A stretch of 64,000 bases of DNA from CALKJU01 sp046349355 (GCA_046349355.1 JAXMCM010000020.1:1-64000), one strand, 5' to 3'; positions 1 through 8,473 are shown, numbered from the stretch's first letter. Made by a program: numbers and translations. The notes: generated from the letters alone by a model not told the origin.

Positions 1-171
1 GTGCGCTTCCTGTGCAGCGCGAACCTGGCGCCGCAGACCACCGGGCTCACCGCGACGACCGTCCCCTGCGTGCAGGACGTGGCAACCCGCGGCACCTTCT
101 ACGCCTTCCTGGTCCAGCTGGCCTCGCCGGCGAACGGGATCGTCACCTTCCGGGGCATCGACTTTCCTTAG
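1..171 (+). CDS. C-terminal fragment of an unrecognised protein (5' end outside window)
   Basis: Reading from base 1, frame 1 stays open for 56 codons and ends in TAG. The visible residues include two cysteines (about positions 5 and 23) and an ending in GIDFP. Third positions are almost all G or C, as in the real genes nearby, so I read this as the tail of a gene that starts to the left of the window. The first codon is GTG, but nothing shows whether it is a start. I do not recognise a family. Confidence 0.5.
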   Translation: MRFLCSANLAPQTTGLTATTVPCVQDVATRGTFYAFLVQLASPANGIVTFRGIDFP

Positions 172-336
172 GCCTGCAGGGATTTTCGTGGACACCCTAT
201 GGAACTCCCCCGCTCGGGTCCGCCCCGGCAAGGGTCGTCACCCCCCACATCCCGACCACGCGGCACCGTGACGTCGTCCCGCCGGCCTAGGCATTTCCTC
301 TTGACACCAATCCGCTTTTGGTCCTATGGTCCGCCC
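172..336 (+). promoter_or_regulatory. Intergenic region with a sigma70-type promoter at 301-330
   Basis: TTGACA (301-306, perfect -35 hexamer), an 18-nt spacer and TATGGT (325-330, 4 of 6 matches to -10) end only six bases before the ATG at 337. A transcript starting the usual 6-8 nt after the -10 would begin at or beside that ATG, giving a leaderless or nearly leaderless mRNA. No Shine-Dalgarno sequence precedes the ATG. The rest of the 165-bp gap shows nothing recognisable. Confidence 0.55.
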
Positions 337-1101
337 ATGGCCAAGGCCTCCTACCTGCGCAAGCCCGACCCCGCCACGCGCAGCCTGTGGCGCCAGCGCG
401 AGCTCGCCCGGCTGATCGCCGGCGGCGCGTCGCCGAAGGCGGCGGCGCAGGTCGAGGGGGCCGCCGAGACCATGGTCGAGCGGCTGGTCGCCGAGCCCCA
501 GTTCCAGGCCATGGTCGACGCCTACCGCGACCTCGCCGCCATGGACCACGAGCAGGTCCTCGTCCTGCTCGAGCGGCTCTGCCGCGGCGTCCTGATGCGC
601 TCGATCTCCGAGGACCAGGATGCCGCCGTCTGCGCCTGGTACATGTACACCCTGCAGCAGGGCGAGGACCCGATCCTGCAGCTGGCCGAGAGCCTGTGGC
701 TGGGCTTCTCCCGCGCCATGGGCCACGACGCCGCCACCGGCACCACCCGCCGCGAGCGCCCCGAGCCCGGCTTCCTCGCCGCCATCGCCCGCAGCATGGG
801 CCGCGTCGGCACCCGCCTGCGCCAGGCCGTGCACCGCGAGATCGCCCGCAACGCCCTGCTCGCCCGGATCGACCGGAAACCCCTGCCGCAGCCGGCGGTC
901 GACGCCCTGATCGACGCCGTCGACCCGCCCCCGCCGCCACCCCGCCCCTTGCGCCCGCGCCGCCGCCCGCCGGTGCTCCGCCACGCCGATCGCGCGGCCG
1001 CCGCCGACGAGGCGCAGCTGCTCATGACCCTCCCCGCCGCCGAGCGGGAGGTACTCTACGGGGCGAAGGCCAGGGCCGGGCCGAGGGCCGGGCCCGGCTG
1101 A
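337..1101 (+). CDS. Hypothetical protein, helical, with basic proline-rich C-terminal part
   Basis: This 254-residue protein has no family I recognise. Residues about 15-100 look helical and have a weak helix-turn-helix flavour (LARLIAGGAS...). A Trp/Tyr/Met-rich helix follows, then a proline run and an Arg/Pro-rich stretch after residue 200. GC3 is high, as in neighbouring genes, so the reading frame looks real. The ATG at 337 is chosen because the promoter hexamers at 301-330 sit inside any longer reading; an in-frame upstream ATG at 199 would lie upstream of that promoter. The gene stands alone, with a 142-bp gap before the next gene on the same strand. A DNA-binding or terminase-small-subunit-like role is possible but unsupported. 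Confidence 0.5.
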   Translation: MAKASYLRKPDPATRSLWRQRELARLIAGGASPKAAAQVEGAAETMVERLVAEPQFQAMVDAYRDLAAMDHEQVLVLLERLCRGVLMRSISEDQDAAVCAWYMYTLQQGEDPILQLAESLWLGFSRAMGHDAATGTTRRERPEPGFLAAIARSMGRVGTRLRQAVHREIARNALLARIDRKPLPQPAVDALIDAVDPPPPPPRPLRPRRRPPVLRHADRAAAADEAQLLMTLPAAEREVLYGAKARAGPRAGPG

Positions 1102-1243
1102 GCCACCGACCCCTCCCCAGCGTCCCGTTTCCTTCCCAGCCCCCGCCACCGCGCCACCCGACAGGGTCGCGCGGCGGACGGCGTTGGGGTGGCGGCCACG
1201 GACGGTGCTAGGCTGCCGGCAACGATCGGGGCTCGGGCGAGCG

Positions 1244-2149
1244 ATGCGGGTGGGGCGGTTCCTGCTGGTGCTCCTGGCGGTGCTGGCGGCCGCGGGCGCG
1301 GCGCGGGCCGACCCGCGCTGCCCGGACACGCCGCACCGGCTGGAGAGCGTCACCCTCGCCGCGGCCGAGCTCGGCGTCGACAAGCGGCTGCTGGTCTACC
1401 TGCCGCCGGGCTACGGCTGCGGCGATGCCCGGCGCTATCCGCTGCTGGTGGTCAACGACGGCCAGGACCTGTTCGACTGGAACCCCTACGCCGGCGAGCT
1501 GCCGGCCGAGGTCGCGGCGGAGATCGACCGCCGGCGCGGCTGGTACGGCAGCTGGCGGCTCGATGCCCAGCTCGACGCCGCGGCCGCCGCCGGGCTGCTG
1601 CCGCCGATGGTCGTCGTCGGCATCGCCTCGGACGACGGCCGGCGCAGCAGCGACCTCGTCCCGGTGGCGTGGGAAGGCGCGTCCGAGGGCCTGGGCGAGG
1701 CCTATGGCCGGTTCGTCGCCGGCGTCGTCGTGCCGTTCGCCGAGCGGCGCTGGCGGCTCGCCGGCGACCGTCGCTGCCGCACCATCGCCGGCGCCTCGTT
1801 CGGCGGCGTCAGCGCCCTGCAGATCGGCCTCGCCCATCCCGACGTGTTCGGGCTGGCCCTGGCCCTGTCGCCGGTGCTGCGCGAGCCCGCCATCGCCGGC
1901 TACATCGCCGGCGCCTGGCGCACCCGTCCGCCGGGCCCGCCCGCGAGAATCCTCGTCGACTTCGACGACGACGCGGTGGGCGCGGCCGACCGGGCCTGGC
2001 TGGCGGCGGTGACGCGCGATGCCGCCGAGGTGGCCCTGCGGACGAGCCCGCAGGGCCGGCATGCGCTCGGCTCGTGGCGGGCGCGCGCGATCGGCGACCT
2101 CGCCCGGCTCAGTGCCGCGTCCTGTCGCCCGGCATCGCCTGCGGGGTGA
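1244..2149 (+). CDS. Secreted esterase (alpha/beta hydrolase, enterochelin-esterase-like)
   Basis: The 301-residue protein begins with a signal peptide (residues 1-22, charged start, Leu/Ala core, cleavage near ARA-DP), so it should act outside the cytoplasm. The nucleophile elbow GASFGG puts the catalytic serine at about residue 185. A YLPPGY strand near residue 52 and a late Asp (FDDD) and His (GRHAL) complete the layout of the PF00756 putative-esterase family. That family includes enterochelin esterases and S-formylglutathione hydrolase-like proteins; the substrate here is unknown. The ATG at 1244 is preferred over one at 1184 because it starts the signal peptide. The 3' end overlaps the convergent gene by 41 bp. 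Confidence 0.75.
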   Translation: MRVGRFLLVLLAVLAAAGAARADPRCPDTPHRLESVTLAAAELGVDKRLLVYLPPGYGCGDARRYPLLVVNDGQDLFDWNPYAGELPAEVAAEIDRRRGWYGSWRLDAQLDAAAAAGLLPPMVVVGIASDDGRRSSDLVPVAWEGASEGLGEAYGRFVAGVVVPFAERRWRLAGDRRCRTIAGASFGGVSALQIGLAHPDVFGLALALSPVLREPAIAGYIAGAWRTRPPGPPARILVDFDDDAVGAADRAWLAAVTRDAAEVALRTSPQGRHALGSWRARAIGDLARLSAASCRPASPAG

Positions 2150-2804
2150 GCGTCAGCTTGCCGTCGGCGGTCAGCGACGAGGTCAGCCCGGCGGTGACGG
2201 CCTCGAGGGCGGCCAGATGCTCCGGCGGACGGTGGAACGCGTCGCTGCGGATCGCGTCGCCGACCAGGCTGCCCGGGATGTAGAACATCGCCAGCTGGGG
2301 CGCGTAGCGGTGCTTCGCCTCGAGGAACGACTGGGGAAAGTCGGGCACCCGCGTGCAGAAGCCCGAGAACTGCGGCAGCTGTCCGGTGAAGCGGAAGCCG
2401 TCGGGCAGGGCGCGCGACTTGCGCGGATGGTAGACGTCGACCCACAGGATGAACCAGGCGCTGCCGGAGAAGGTGACCGCCTCGAAGGCGTCGATCAGGC
2501 CGATGGCGCCGATGCGCTGGAACAGGATGCGCTCGCCGGCCTCGGTCTCGAGGCTCGACAGGTAGCCGAGGGCGCCGATGGGCCCGCAGACCGGGATCGG
2601 GTTGCGCGGGTCATGGCCGAACGGACCGACGCCGGCCGGGTCGCGGTCCCAGTCGGGTCCGGCGGCGAAGCGCTCGCGGATCTCCGCCGGCGCCATGGCC
2701 AGCTGGGTCGCGTCGTCGCGCAGGACGCGCTGGGTGACCTCCCACAGGTTCTGGCCCTCGTCCGGCCGCCGCCGGCGGCCCCGCAGCCAGTCCAACAGTC
2801 CCAT
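2109..2804 (-). CDS. Conserved-looking hypothetical protein
   Basis: This 231-residue protein is not one I recognise. It has a short basic N-terminus (LLDWLRGRRRR), then a mixed alpha/beta body rich in aromatic residues, with a central segment reading ILWVDVYHPRKS and conserved-looking GPIGALGYLSSLE. There is no signal peptide or membrane segment, so a cytoplasmic location is likely. The start at 2804 (ATG) sits just after the start region of the oxidoreductase gene on the same strand, 80 bp downstream of that gene's stop, so the two may be co-transcribed. Its 3' end runs 41 bp into the convergent esterase gene. Confidence 0.6.
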   Translation of the reverse strand: MGLLDWLRGRRRRPDEGQNLWEVTQRVLRDDATQLAMAPAEIRERFAAGPDWDRDPAGVGPFGHDPRNPIPVCGPIGALGYLSSLETEAGERILFQRIGAIGLIDAFEAVTFSGSAWFILWVDVYHPRKSRALPDGFRFTGQLPQFSGFCTRVPDFPQSFLEAKHRYAPQLAMFYIPGSLVGDAIRSDAFHRPPEHLAALEAVTAGLTSSLTADGKLTLTPQAMPGDRTRH

Positions 2805-2884
2805 CGCGGCCCCCGGCGCTGCCAGCTCAGGCGGTTGTCGCCTCCTTTGCCATATAGGGACAAGGGCGAATACGCACCCTCCGG

Positions 2885-3979
2885 CTACAGCTCGACGGCG
2901 CGCTTCTCGTCGATGCTCTGCTGCGCCGCCAGCACGATGCGCAGCGAGTTGACCGCGTCCGCCATGCTGTCGCTGAGGTCGATGTCCTCGACGATGGCCT
3001 TGAGGAACATGGCCTGCTCGCGGTCGCACAGCTCCTGGTGGTTGGGCTCGTCCTCGGTGCTGATCCAGGTGTCGGGCTTCGTGAAGTTGTTGTTGGCGTC
3101 GATGTCGGCGTGGTGGACCTTGATGGCGTTGGTCTTGGTGTGCTGGTCGATGTCGGCGCTGTCGCTGACCTTGTCGGCCTTGGCCTCGTTCTGGCCTTCT
3201 TGCGCCTTGTAGGCGATCGAGGCGCTGCCCTTCGGGCCCCAGACGTCCTTCACGAAATAGGCCACCTCGGACATCATCGGGCCCCAGCCGGCCTCGTACC
3301 AGCCGACCGAGCCGTCGTCGAAGGTGACGTGCAGGTGGCCGTAGTTCTGCACCTTGGTCTCGGCCGACAGCTTGGCGCCGATGCCGTGGACGCGGACCGG
3401 CTTCGCCCGGGTCATCTGGCACATCACGTCGACATAGTGGACGCCGCAGTCGACGATGGGGGTGAGGCTCTCCATCAGCGCCTTGTGCCAGTTCCACGCC
3501 GGCCCGCTCGACTGCTGGTTCAGGTTCATGCGCATCACCAGCGGCTTGCCGAGGCCCTGGCCGATCTCGACGAACTTGGCCCAGGCCGGGTGCACCCGCA
3601 GGATGTAGCCGAGCACCAGCTTGCGGTTGGTCGCCCTGGCCTTGGCCACCACCGCCTCGGCGTCGGCGATGTTGGTGGCGATGGGCTTCTCCATGAACAC
3701 GTGCGCGCCGGCGTCCATCGCGGCGATGGCGTACTCGGCATGGGTGTTGGGGTAGGTGTTGATCGACACGGCATCCGGGCGGGTCTCGCGCAGCGCCTGG
3801 GCGTAGTCCTCGTAGAGCGGATAGCCCTGCAGCTCCGGCGCCAGCTTGTCCTTCTTGCTGCGGATCGTCCGGCTCATCAGCCCGACCAGCTCGAAGCCCG
3901 GATTGTTGTGGTAGGCCTTGGCGTGGCTCTGCCCCATGTTGCCCACGCCCACGACCAGGATGCGCACCGGCTTGGCCAT
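2885..3979 (-). CDS. Gfo/Idh/MocA family NAD(P)-dependent oxidoreductase
   Basis: The 364-residue protein has the Rossmann dinucleotide motif GVGNMG at residues 11-16 and the family EKP motif at 97-99 (active-site lysine). A C-terminal alpha/beta domain with conserved-looking CGVHYVDV and YEAGWGP segments follows. Members oxidise or reduce sugars, inositols or related polyols in the cytoplasm using NAD(P); the substrate cannot be told from sequence alone. Length is normal for the family. An upstream cupin gene on the same strand (4047-4415) is a common companion in sugar catabolism, and the hypothetical gene at 2109-2804 lies downstream. Confidence 0.85.
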   Translation of the reverse strand: MAKPVRILVVGVGNMGQSHAKAYHNNPGFELVGLMSRTIRSKKDKLAPELQGYPLYEDYAQALRETRPDAVSINTYPNTHAEYAIAAMDAGAHVFMEKPIATNIADAEAVVAKARATNRKLVLGYILRVHPAWAKFVEIGQGLGKPLVMRMNLNQQSSGPAWNWHKALMESLTPIVDCGVHYVDVMCQMTRAKPVRVHGIGAKLSAETKVQNYGHLHVTFDDGSVGWYEAGWGPMMSEVAYFVKDVWGPKGSASIAYKAQEGQNEAKADKVSDSADIDQHTKTNAIKVHHADIDANNNFTKPDTWISTEDEPNHQELCDREQAMFLKAIVEDIDLSDSMADAVNSLRIVLAAQQSIDEKRAVEL

Positions 3980-4046
3980 CTCCGTCCCCCCTGACTGCAG
4001 CCACCGGGCGGCAGGATGGCGCCGGCGGCCGCGCCGCGCAACCGGC

Positions 4047-4415
4047 TCAGGGCAGGGCGGCCGGCCGGCCGTCGGGGGCCTGGACCACGGCCTCGGCGCT
4101 GGACAGGGCGGCGATCAGGCGGATCTCGGCCGGGCCGTCGTTGATCAGCCGGTGCACGGTGTCGAACGGCACGATGATCGTCGAGCGCGGCCCGAACGGG
4201 ATGCGCTCCGCGCCGAGCTCGAGGGTGCCGTTGCCCTCGAGCACGACGATCACCTCCTCGCAGGCATGGCGGTGCGGCGCGGTGCGGGCGCCGGGCGCGA
4301 TCAGCGTCTCGGCGACCGACAGCCGGCGCATGCCGTCGGCGGCGCCGGCCAGGGTGCGGTGGACCAGCCCCGGCAGGATGCGGGCGCGCTGGCGGTCGTT
4401 GGTGCGGAGCAGCAT
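4047..4415 (-). CDS. Cupin-domain protein
   Basis: A single small cupin barrel of 122 residues. The metal-binding pattern is visible as HRH (residues 48-50), Glu54 and a later His89 in FDTVHRL, matching the two cupin motifs. Such proteins bind a divalent metal and act as small dioxygenases, isomerases or sugar-binding regulators; no specific reaction can be assigned. It is on the same strand as the Gfo/Idh/MocA gene downstream (67-bp gap) and is divergent from the ABC importer operon. Confidence 0.8.
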   Translation of the reverse strand: MLLRTNDRQRARILPGLVHRTLAGAADGMRRLSVAETLIAPGARTAPHRHACEEVIVVLEGNGTLELGAERIPFGPRSTIIVPFDTVHRLINDGPAEIRLIAALSSAEAVVQAPDGRPAALP

Positions 4416-4582
4416 CGGCGGTCTCCCCTGTCGCCTGGCTCCGGGATAGCCGGCGGCCGCGGCCGGGGGAAATGGCGAGGCCCTATCGGCGCGATGCCCG
4501 CTGTCTATGCCGCCCCTTGACGCAGGCGGACCGCTCTGAGAGCGTCGCGCCCGTCCAAAGCGTCGGGGGGTGCCACGGACTC

Positions 4583-5362
4583 ATGGCCAGCGGTCCCGTC
4601 AAGCTCGCGGTCGAGCAGGCGAGCAAGTTCTACGAGACGAAGACGGGACGCGTGCACGCGCTGGACCGCTTCTCGATGGAGGTGGCCAGCGGCGACTTCG
4701 TCTGCGTCATCGGTCCCTCCGGCTGCGGCAAGTCCACCCTCTTGTGGTCGCTGGCCGGGCTGCATGCGCTGAGCAGCGGCAAGGTCCTCCTCGACGGCAA
4801 GGAGGTCACCGGGCCCAACCCGCAGATCGCCATGGTCTTCCAGGAGGCCAACCTGCTGCCGTGGCGCAACCTGCAGCGCAACATCGAGCTGCCGTTCGAG
4901 ATCCGCCACCAGGCGCCCGACCGCGGCCGCATCGACGGCCTGCTCGCCCGCGTCGGCCTCGCCGGCTTCGGCAACAAGATGCCGCGCGAGCTGTCGGGCG
5001 GCATGCAGCAGCGCGCCTCGATCGTCCGCGCCCTGTCGGTCGACCCGTCGCTGCTCCTGATGGACGAGCCGTTCGGTGCGCTGGACGCCTTCACCCGCGA
5101 CGAGATGAACCTGCTGATCCAGGAGATCTGGCTGGAGACGAAGAAGACCATCGTCTTCATCACCCACTCGATCGCCGAGGCGGTGTTCCTCGCCGACCGC
5201 ATCTACGTGATGAGCGCGCGGCCCGGGCGGCTGAGCAAGGTCTTCGCCATCGACCTGCCGCGGCCGCGCCCGCTCGAGGTGATGGCGACGCCGCACTTCG
5301 TCGAGCTCGTCGCCGAGATCAAGGCGTCCATCGACCACAAAGCCGCGGCCAGGGCCGCCTGA
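4583..5362 (+). CDS. ABC transporter ATP-binding protein, nitrate/sulfonate/taurine type
   Basis: This 259-residue ATPase powers the importer encoded with the next two genes. Walker A is GPSGCGKST (residues 44-52), the signature is LSGGMQQR, Walker B is LLLMDEPFGALD, and the switch histidine lies in FITHSIAEA. The MQQR signature and DEPFGALD are typical of the SsuB/TauB/NrtD group. The ATG at 4583 gives a normal N-terminus; the longer reading from 4472 adds unrelated residues. It is separated from the permease by 7 bp, so the three genes form one operon. The import substrate is not known. Confidence 0.9.
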   Translation: MASGPVKLAVEQASKFYETKTGRVHALDRFSMEVASGDFVCVIGPSGCGKSTLLWSLAGLHALSSGKVLLDGKEVTGPNPQIAMVFQEANLLPWRNLQRNIELPFEIRHQAPDRGRIDGLLARVGLAGFGNKMPRELSGGMQQRASIVRALSVDPSLLLMDEPFGALDAFTRDEMNLLIQEIWLETKKTIVFITHSIAEAVFLADRIYVMSARPGRLSKVFAIDLPRPRPLEVMATPHFVELVAEIKASIDHKAAARAA

Positions 5363-5369
5363 GACGCCC

Positions 5370-6227
5370 ATGGCCTCCGCCGACGAGCTGCGCGACAACA
5401 TCCCCAGCTTCGACAACAAGGGCGGCGACGCCCCGGTCGACATCTCCAACTGGTCCGGGCTCGCCAACGAGCTGAGCCTGATCCAGAGCGGCAAGGAGTG
5501 GGCCGCCATCGCCATCGTCGCCGTGGCGGTGGTCGGCGGTGCCGAGCTGCTGCTGCGCTGGTTCGGCGTGCCGGCCTACATCATGCCGACGCCGACCCAG
5601 ATCGTCGCGGCGCTGGTCAAGGACTTCCCGCTGATCGCGCCGCACATCGGCTACACGCTGATCGAGCTGGTCGTGGGCTTCGCCATCGGCGCCTCGGTCG
5701 GCTTCGTGCTGGCCGCGGTGGTGACCCAGTTCCCGTTCGTCGAGAAGATCATCACCCCCTACATCCTGCTGCTGGTGACCACGCCGATGCTGGCGCTGGT
5801 GCCGCTGCTGATCCTCAAGCTCGGCTTCGGCTTCAGCCCGCGGATCATCGCCGTGGCGCTGGCCTCCGGCCCGATGGTGATGATCAACTCGGCCACCGGC
5901 TTTCGCCGCACCGACCTCGCCAAGATCGCGCTGGCCCGCAGCTTCGGCGCGTCGACGCTGCAGATCTTCATGAAGATCCGCATCCCGATGGCCATGCCGA
6001 TGGTCATCGTCGGGCTGATGGTCGGCTCGATCTTCGGCCTGCTCACCGCCGTCGGTGCCGAGATGGTCGGCGGCAGCTTCGGGCTCGGCAACCGGCTGAC
6101 CTACTACAGCTCGCTCATCCAGATGCCGCAGTTCTTCGCCTGCATCCTCGTGCTCGCGATCATCGGCATCTCGATCTACGTCCTGTTCTTCTGGCTCGGC
6201 AAGAAATGGGCCGGCTGGGAAGCCTGA
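5370..6227 (+). CDS. ABC transporter permease, nitrate/sulfonate/taurine type
   Basis: This 285-residue inner-membrane permease has about six hydrophobic segments. The first is around residues 46-66, after an unusually long hydrophilic N-terminus of about 45 residues (DNKGGDAPVD...). The coupling loop that docks the ATPase is visible near residues 185-215 (KIALARSFGAS..). It should form the membrane channel with the ATPase upstream and receive substrate from the Tat-exported binding protein downstream. Confidence 0.88.
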   Translation: MASADELRDNIPSFDNKGGDAPVDISNWSGLANELSLIQSGKEWAAIAIVAVAVVGGAELLLRWFGVPAYIMPTPTQIVAALVKDFPLIAPHIGYTLIELVVGFAIGASVGFVLAAVVTQFPFVEKIITPYILLLVTTPMLALVPLLILKLGFGFSPRIIAVALASGPMVMINSATGFRRTDLAKIALARSFGASTLQIFMKIRIPMAMPMVIVGLMVGSIFGLLTAVGAEMVGGSFGLGNRLTYYSSLIQMPQFFACILVLAIIGISIYVLFFWLGKKWAGWEA

Positions 6228-6259
6228 GCTCCCGGTCCCGCCCCATCTGGGAGGGTGGC

Positions 6260-7372
6260 ATGGATCGCAGAACGTTCCTGTCGACGACGGCGGCGGGAGC
6301 CGCCGGGCTGACGCTCTGGGGGGCGCGGCCCAACCTGCTGCTGGCCGACGAGGTCATCGGGCAGGTCCGCTGGGTGAGCCCCCGCGGCACGATCGAGGTG
6401 CTCGACGACTACCCGTACCATGTGGCCAAGAAGTTCGGCTACTTCGGGAAGATCGAGACGACCCTCGAGCCCGGCCCGATGGAGGCGACCGCGACCATCA
6501 AGCTGGTCGACCAGAACCAGTCCGACTTCGGCTTCCCGTCGCCGGGCGTATTCTCGCTGGGCCTCGAGCAGGGCATCCCGCTCAAGTCCGTCTGGCACAT
6601 GGGCGCCTACGACGTCTTCAGCTTCGCCTTCCAGAAGGGCAAGAAGCCGGCCGACCCGAAAGAGCTCGGCAAGATGAAGATCCTGCTCGGCTCGATCGGC
6701 TGGAAGGCGATCTGCGACCCCGAGCTGGCGCAGCTGGGCGTCGAGCTCGGCGGTGTGGAGTACGCCGAGGCCGGCGGCCTGTGGGGCCAGGCGCTGAGCC
6801 AGGGCCAGGGCGACGCGGCCTTGTCCTGGGAAGGCCTGCGCGCCCAGTGGACCGGCCAGGGCCTCGATTTCGACTACCTGCTGCCCTACGACTTCTCGAA
6901 GCTGCCGGCGAACTCGTTCGTCATCCGCAAGGCCGACGCCGAGGACGCCTCGAAGAAGGCGCTCTACGAGGCCTACCTGCGCGGCTGGGCCATGGGCCTC
7001 GAGTTCGGCTTCCAGAACCCGCGCGCCGCCACCCAGATCGTGCTCGAGCAGTTCCCGGCCCTCGCCTCGACGCTGAAGCCGGACATCGCCACCGAGTCGA
7101 TGATGCAGCTCGCCAAGGTCTTCCGCGGCCCGTGGGACACCCGCAAGGGCTGGGGCTGGCACGACATGGCGCAGTGGCAGTTCTTCTTCGACCTCATCAA
7201 CAAGATCGGCCAGACCAGCCAGGCCTTCAAGGCCGAGGACGTCTGCTCGAACGAGTACGTCGCCGCCGCCAACACCTTCGACGCCGCCAAGGTCAAGGCG
7301 GATGCCGACGGGTTCGCGCTGTCCGACGAGTTCAAGGCGGTGGACGTCGCCGCCATCCAGGCCCGGCTCTGA
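6260..7372 (+). CDS. ABC transporter substrate-binding protein (NMT1/TauA-like), Tat-exported
   Basis: The 370-residue protein begins with a twin-arginine signal (MDRRTFLS at residues 1-8, then an Ala/Gly/Leu core), so it is expected to be exported folded to the periplasm. The body has the two-lobed type II periplasmic-binding layout of the NMT1/TauA group: an early GTIEVLDDYPYHVAKKFGYF segment and a hinge-like QSDFGFPSP. It completes the ATPase-permease operon. The ATG at 6260 follows a GAGGGTG ribosome site. The ligand is unknown; sulfonates, nitrate and pyrimidine precursors are family possibilities. Confidence 0.85.
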   Translation: MDRRTFLSTTAAGAAGLTLWGARPNLLLADEVIGQVRWVSPRGTIEVLDDYPYHVAKKFGYFGKIETTLEPGPMEATATIKLVDQNQSDFGFPSPGVFSLGLEQGIPLKSVWHMGAYDVFSFAFQKGKKPADPKELGKMKILLGSIGWKAICDPELAQLGVELGGVEYAEAGGLWGQALSQGQGDAALSWEGLRAQWTGQGLDFDYLLPYDFSKLPANSFVIRKADAEDASKKALYEAYLRGWAMGLEFGFQNPRAATQIVLEQFPALASTLKPDIATESMMQLAKVFRGPWDTRKGWGWHDMAQWQFFFDLINKIGQTSQAFKAEDVCSNEYVAAANTFDAAKVKADADGFALSDEFKAVDVAAIQARL

Positions 7373-7391
7373 GCCGCGGCATCCGACGCGA

Positions 7392-7420
7392 GGGGCCGGT
7401 CCGCGAGGGCCGGCCCCTTT
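7392..7420 (+). terminator. Rho-independent terminator after the ABC importer operon
   Basis: An 8-bp GC stem GGGGCCGG (7392-7399) / CCGGCCCC (7410-7417) closes a 10-nt loop and is followed by TTTCGATT. It lies 20 bp after the binding-protein stop and just before the stop of the convergent hydrolase gene, so it may serve both strands. Confidence 0.65.
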
Positions 7421-7424
7421 CGAT

Positions 7425-8102
7425 TCAGGCGCCGACGGCGGCGTCGCCGACGAACGGATTGCCCGTCCGCTCGGCCCCGAAGGTCGAGCCCGGCCCGTGG
7501 CCGCAGAGAAAGCCGATGTCGTCGCCGAGCGGGAACAGCTTGTCGCGGATCGAGCGCACCAGCGCCGAGGGGTCGCCGTAGGGGAAGTCGGTCCGGCCGA
7601 CCGAGCCTGAGAAAAGGACGTCGCCGACCACGGCAAAGCGCATCGCGGTGCTCACGAAGACGAGGTGACCCGGCGTGTGGCCGGGGCAGTGCAGGACGGC
7701 GAAGCGCTCGCCCGCGATCTCGACCGTGTCGCCCTCGGCCAGCCAGCGGTCGGGAGCGACGTTGCGCACGCCGGCAATGCCGTAGCTGCGCGCCTGCGCC
7801 TCGATGCCGTCGAGCAGGAAGCGGTCGCGAAGATCCGGTCCTTCCACCGGGACCGTCGCCCCGGCCTCGCGGGCCTCGAGCGCCGCCTTCAGCTCGGCGG
7901 CCCCGCCGGCATGGTCGATATGCCCGTGCGTGAGCAGGATGCGCTCGACCGTGACGTTCGCCTGGTCGATGGCGCCGAGGATGCGGGCGACGTCGCCGCC
8001 GGGATCGATCACCGTGCCGCGCTTCGAGGTGTCGTCCCAGAACAGCGAACAGTTCTGCTGGAAGGGGGTGACCGGGACGATGACGGCCTTGAGATCGGGC
8101 AA
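7425..8102 (-). CDS. MBL-fold metallo-hydrolase (glyoxalase II/YcbL-like)
   Basis: A metallo-beta-lactamase-fold enzyme of 225 residues. The metal-binding motif HGHIDH spans residues 59-64, followed by a second histidine in LHCPGHTPGH, an Asp in VVGDVLFSGSVGRTD and a final His in CGHGPGS, which are the ligands for two metal ions. This arrangement and the short length fit the single-domain glyoxalase II-like (YcbL) hydrolases, which cleave thioesters or other small esters in the cytoplasm. The natural substrate is not known. It lies directly downstream of tRNA-Gly on the same strand but is separated from it by a terminator. Confidence 0.85.
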   Translation of the reverse strand: MPDLKAVIVPVTPFQQNCSLFWDDTSKRGTVIDPGGDVARILGAIDQANVTVERILLTHGHIDHAGGAAELKAALEAREAGATVPVEGPDLRDRFLLDGIEAQARSYGIAGVRNVAPDRWLAEGDTVEIAGERFAVLHCPGHTPGHLVFVSTAMRFAVVGDVLFSGSVGRTDFPYGDPSALVRSIRDKLFPLGDDIGFLCGHGPGSTFGAERTGNPFVGDAAVGA

Positions 8103-8148
8103 GGGCGGTCTCCGGCTGGCGGCGGGAGCCGGGCGATCGGACCCGCCG

Positions 8149-8176
8149 GAAAAGCAAAACGGCCCTTGCGGGCCGT
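8149..8176 (-). terminator. Rho-independent terminator of tRNA-Gly
   Basis: On the minus strand a 7-bp stem (ACGGCCC / GGGCCGT, 8159-8176) with a 4-nt loop is followed by TTTTGCTTTT (8149-8158). It lies 39 bp beyond the 3' end of the tRNA and separates it from the hydrolase gene. Confidence 0.8.
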
Positions 8177-8214
8177 GTCGGGTGCTGCGGATCTGGGCCG
8201 GAGGCCGGGAGATC

Positions 8215-8289
8215 TGGAGCGGGCGAAGGGATTCGAACCCTCGACCCCAACCTTGGCAAGGTTGTGCTCTACCCCTGAGCTACGCCCGC
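8215..8289 (-). tRNA. tRNA-Gly (anticodon GCC), CCA encoded
   Basis: The minus strand reads GCGGGCG (acceptor 5' side), GCTC/GAGC D-stem, CAACC-TTGCCAA-GGTTG anticodon arm with GCC, GAGGG-TTCGAAT-CCCTT T-arm, CGCCCGC and discriminator T followed by CCA. All stems pair. The 3' CCA is encoded in the DNA. It decodes GGC/GGU glycine codons, which are very frequent in the RTX genes of this window. Confidence 0.97.
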
Positions 8290-8299
8290 GACGGCGGGG

Positions 8300-8328
8300 T
8301 GGATAGCGGAACGATCCGGGCTTGGCAA
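8300..8328 (-). promoter_or_regulatory. Promoter of tRNA-Gly
   Basis: On the minus strand TTGCCA (8328-8323), a 17-nt spacer and TATCCA (8305-8300) form a sigma70-like promoter. The expected start falls a few bases before the mature tRNA 5' end at 8289, which is normal for a single tRNA transcript. Confidence 0.6.
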
Positions 8329-8473
8329 GCGCGGCCTGCCCGGTTCCCGGCGCTCCCGGAGGCGCTCTTGTCAGTCCCGGACGCCTTGCCCATCTTACCG
8401 GCACCGCGCCGGACGGGCCCGGCCGGATGCGCCGGAACCCGCGGCGCCGCAGCAACGTAAGGACTTCCAGGCG

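Noticed and set aside
3038..3994. 318-aa plus-strand open frame antisense to the Gfo/Idh/MocA gene
   Set aside because: The product is Val/Gly/His/Leu-rich without domain features; the opposite strand has the family motifs.
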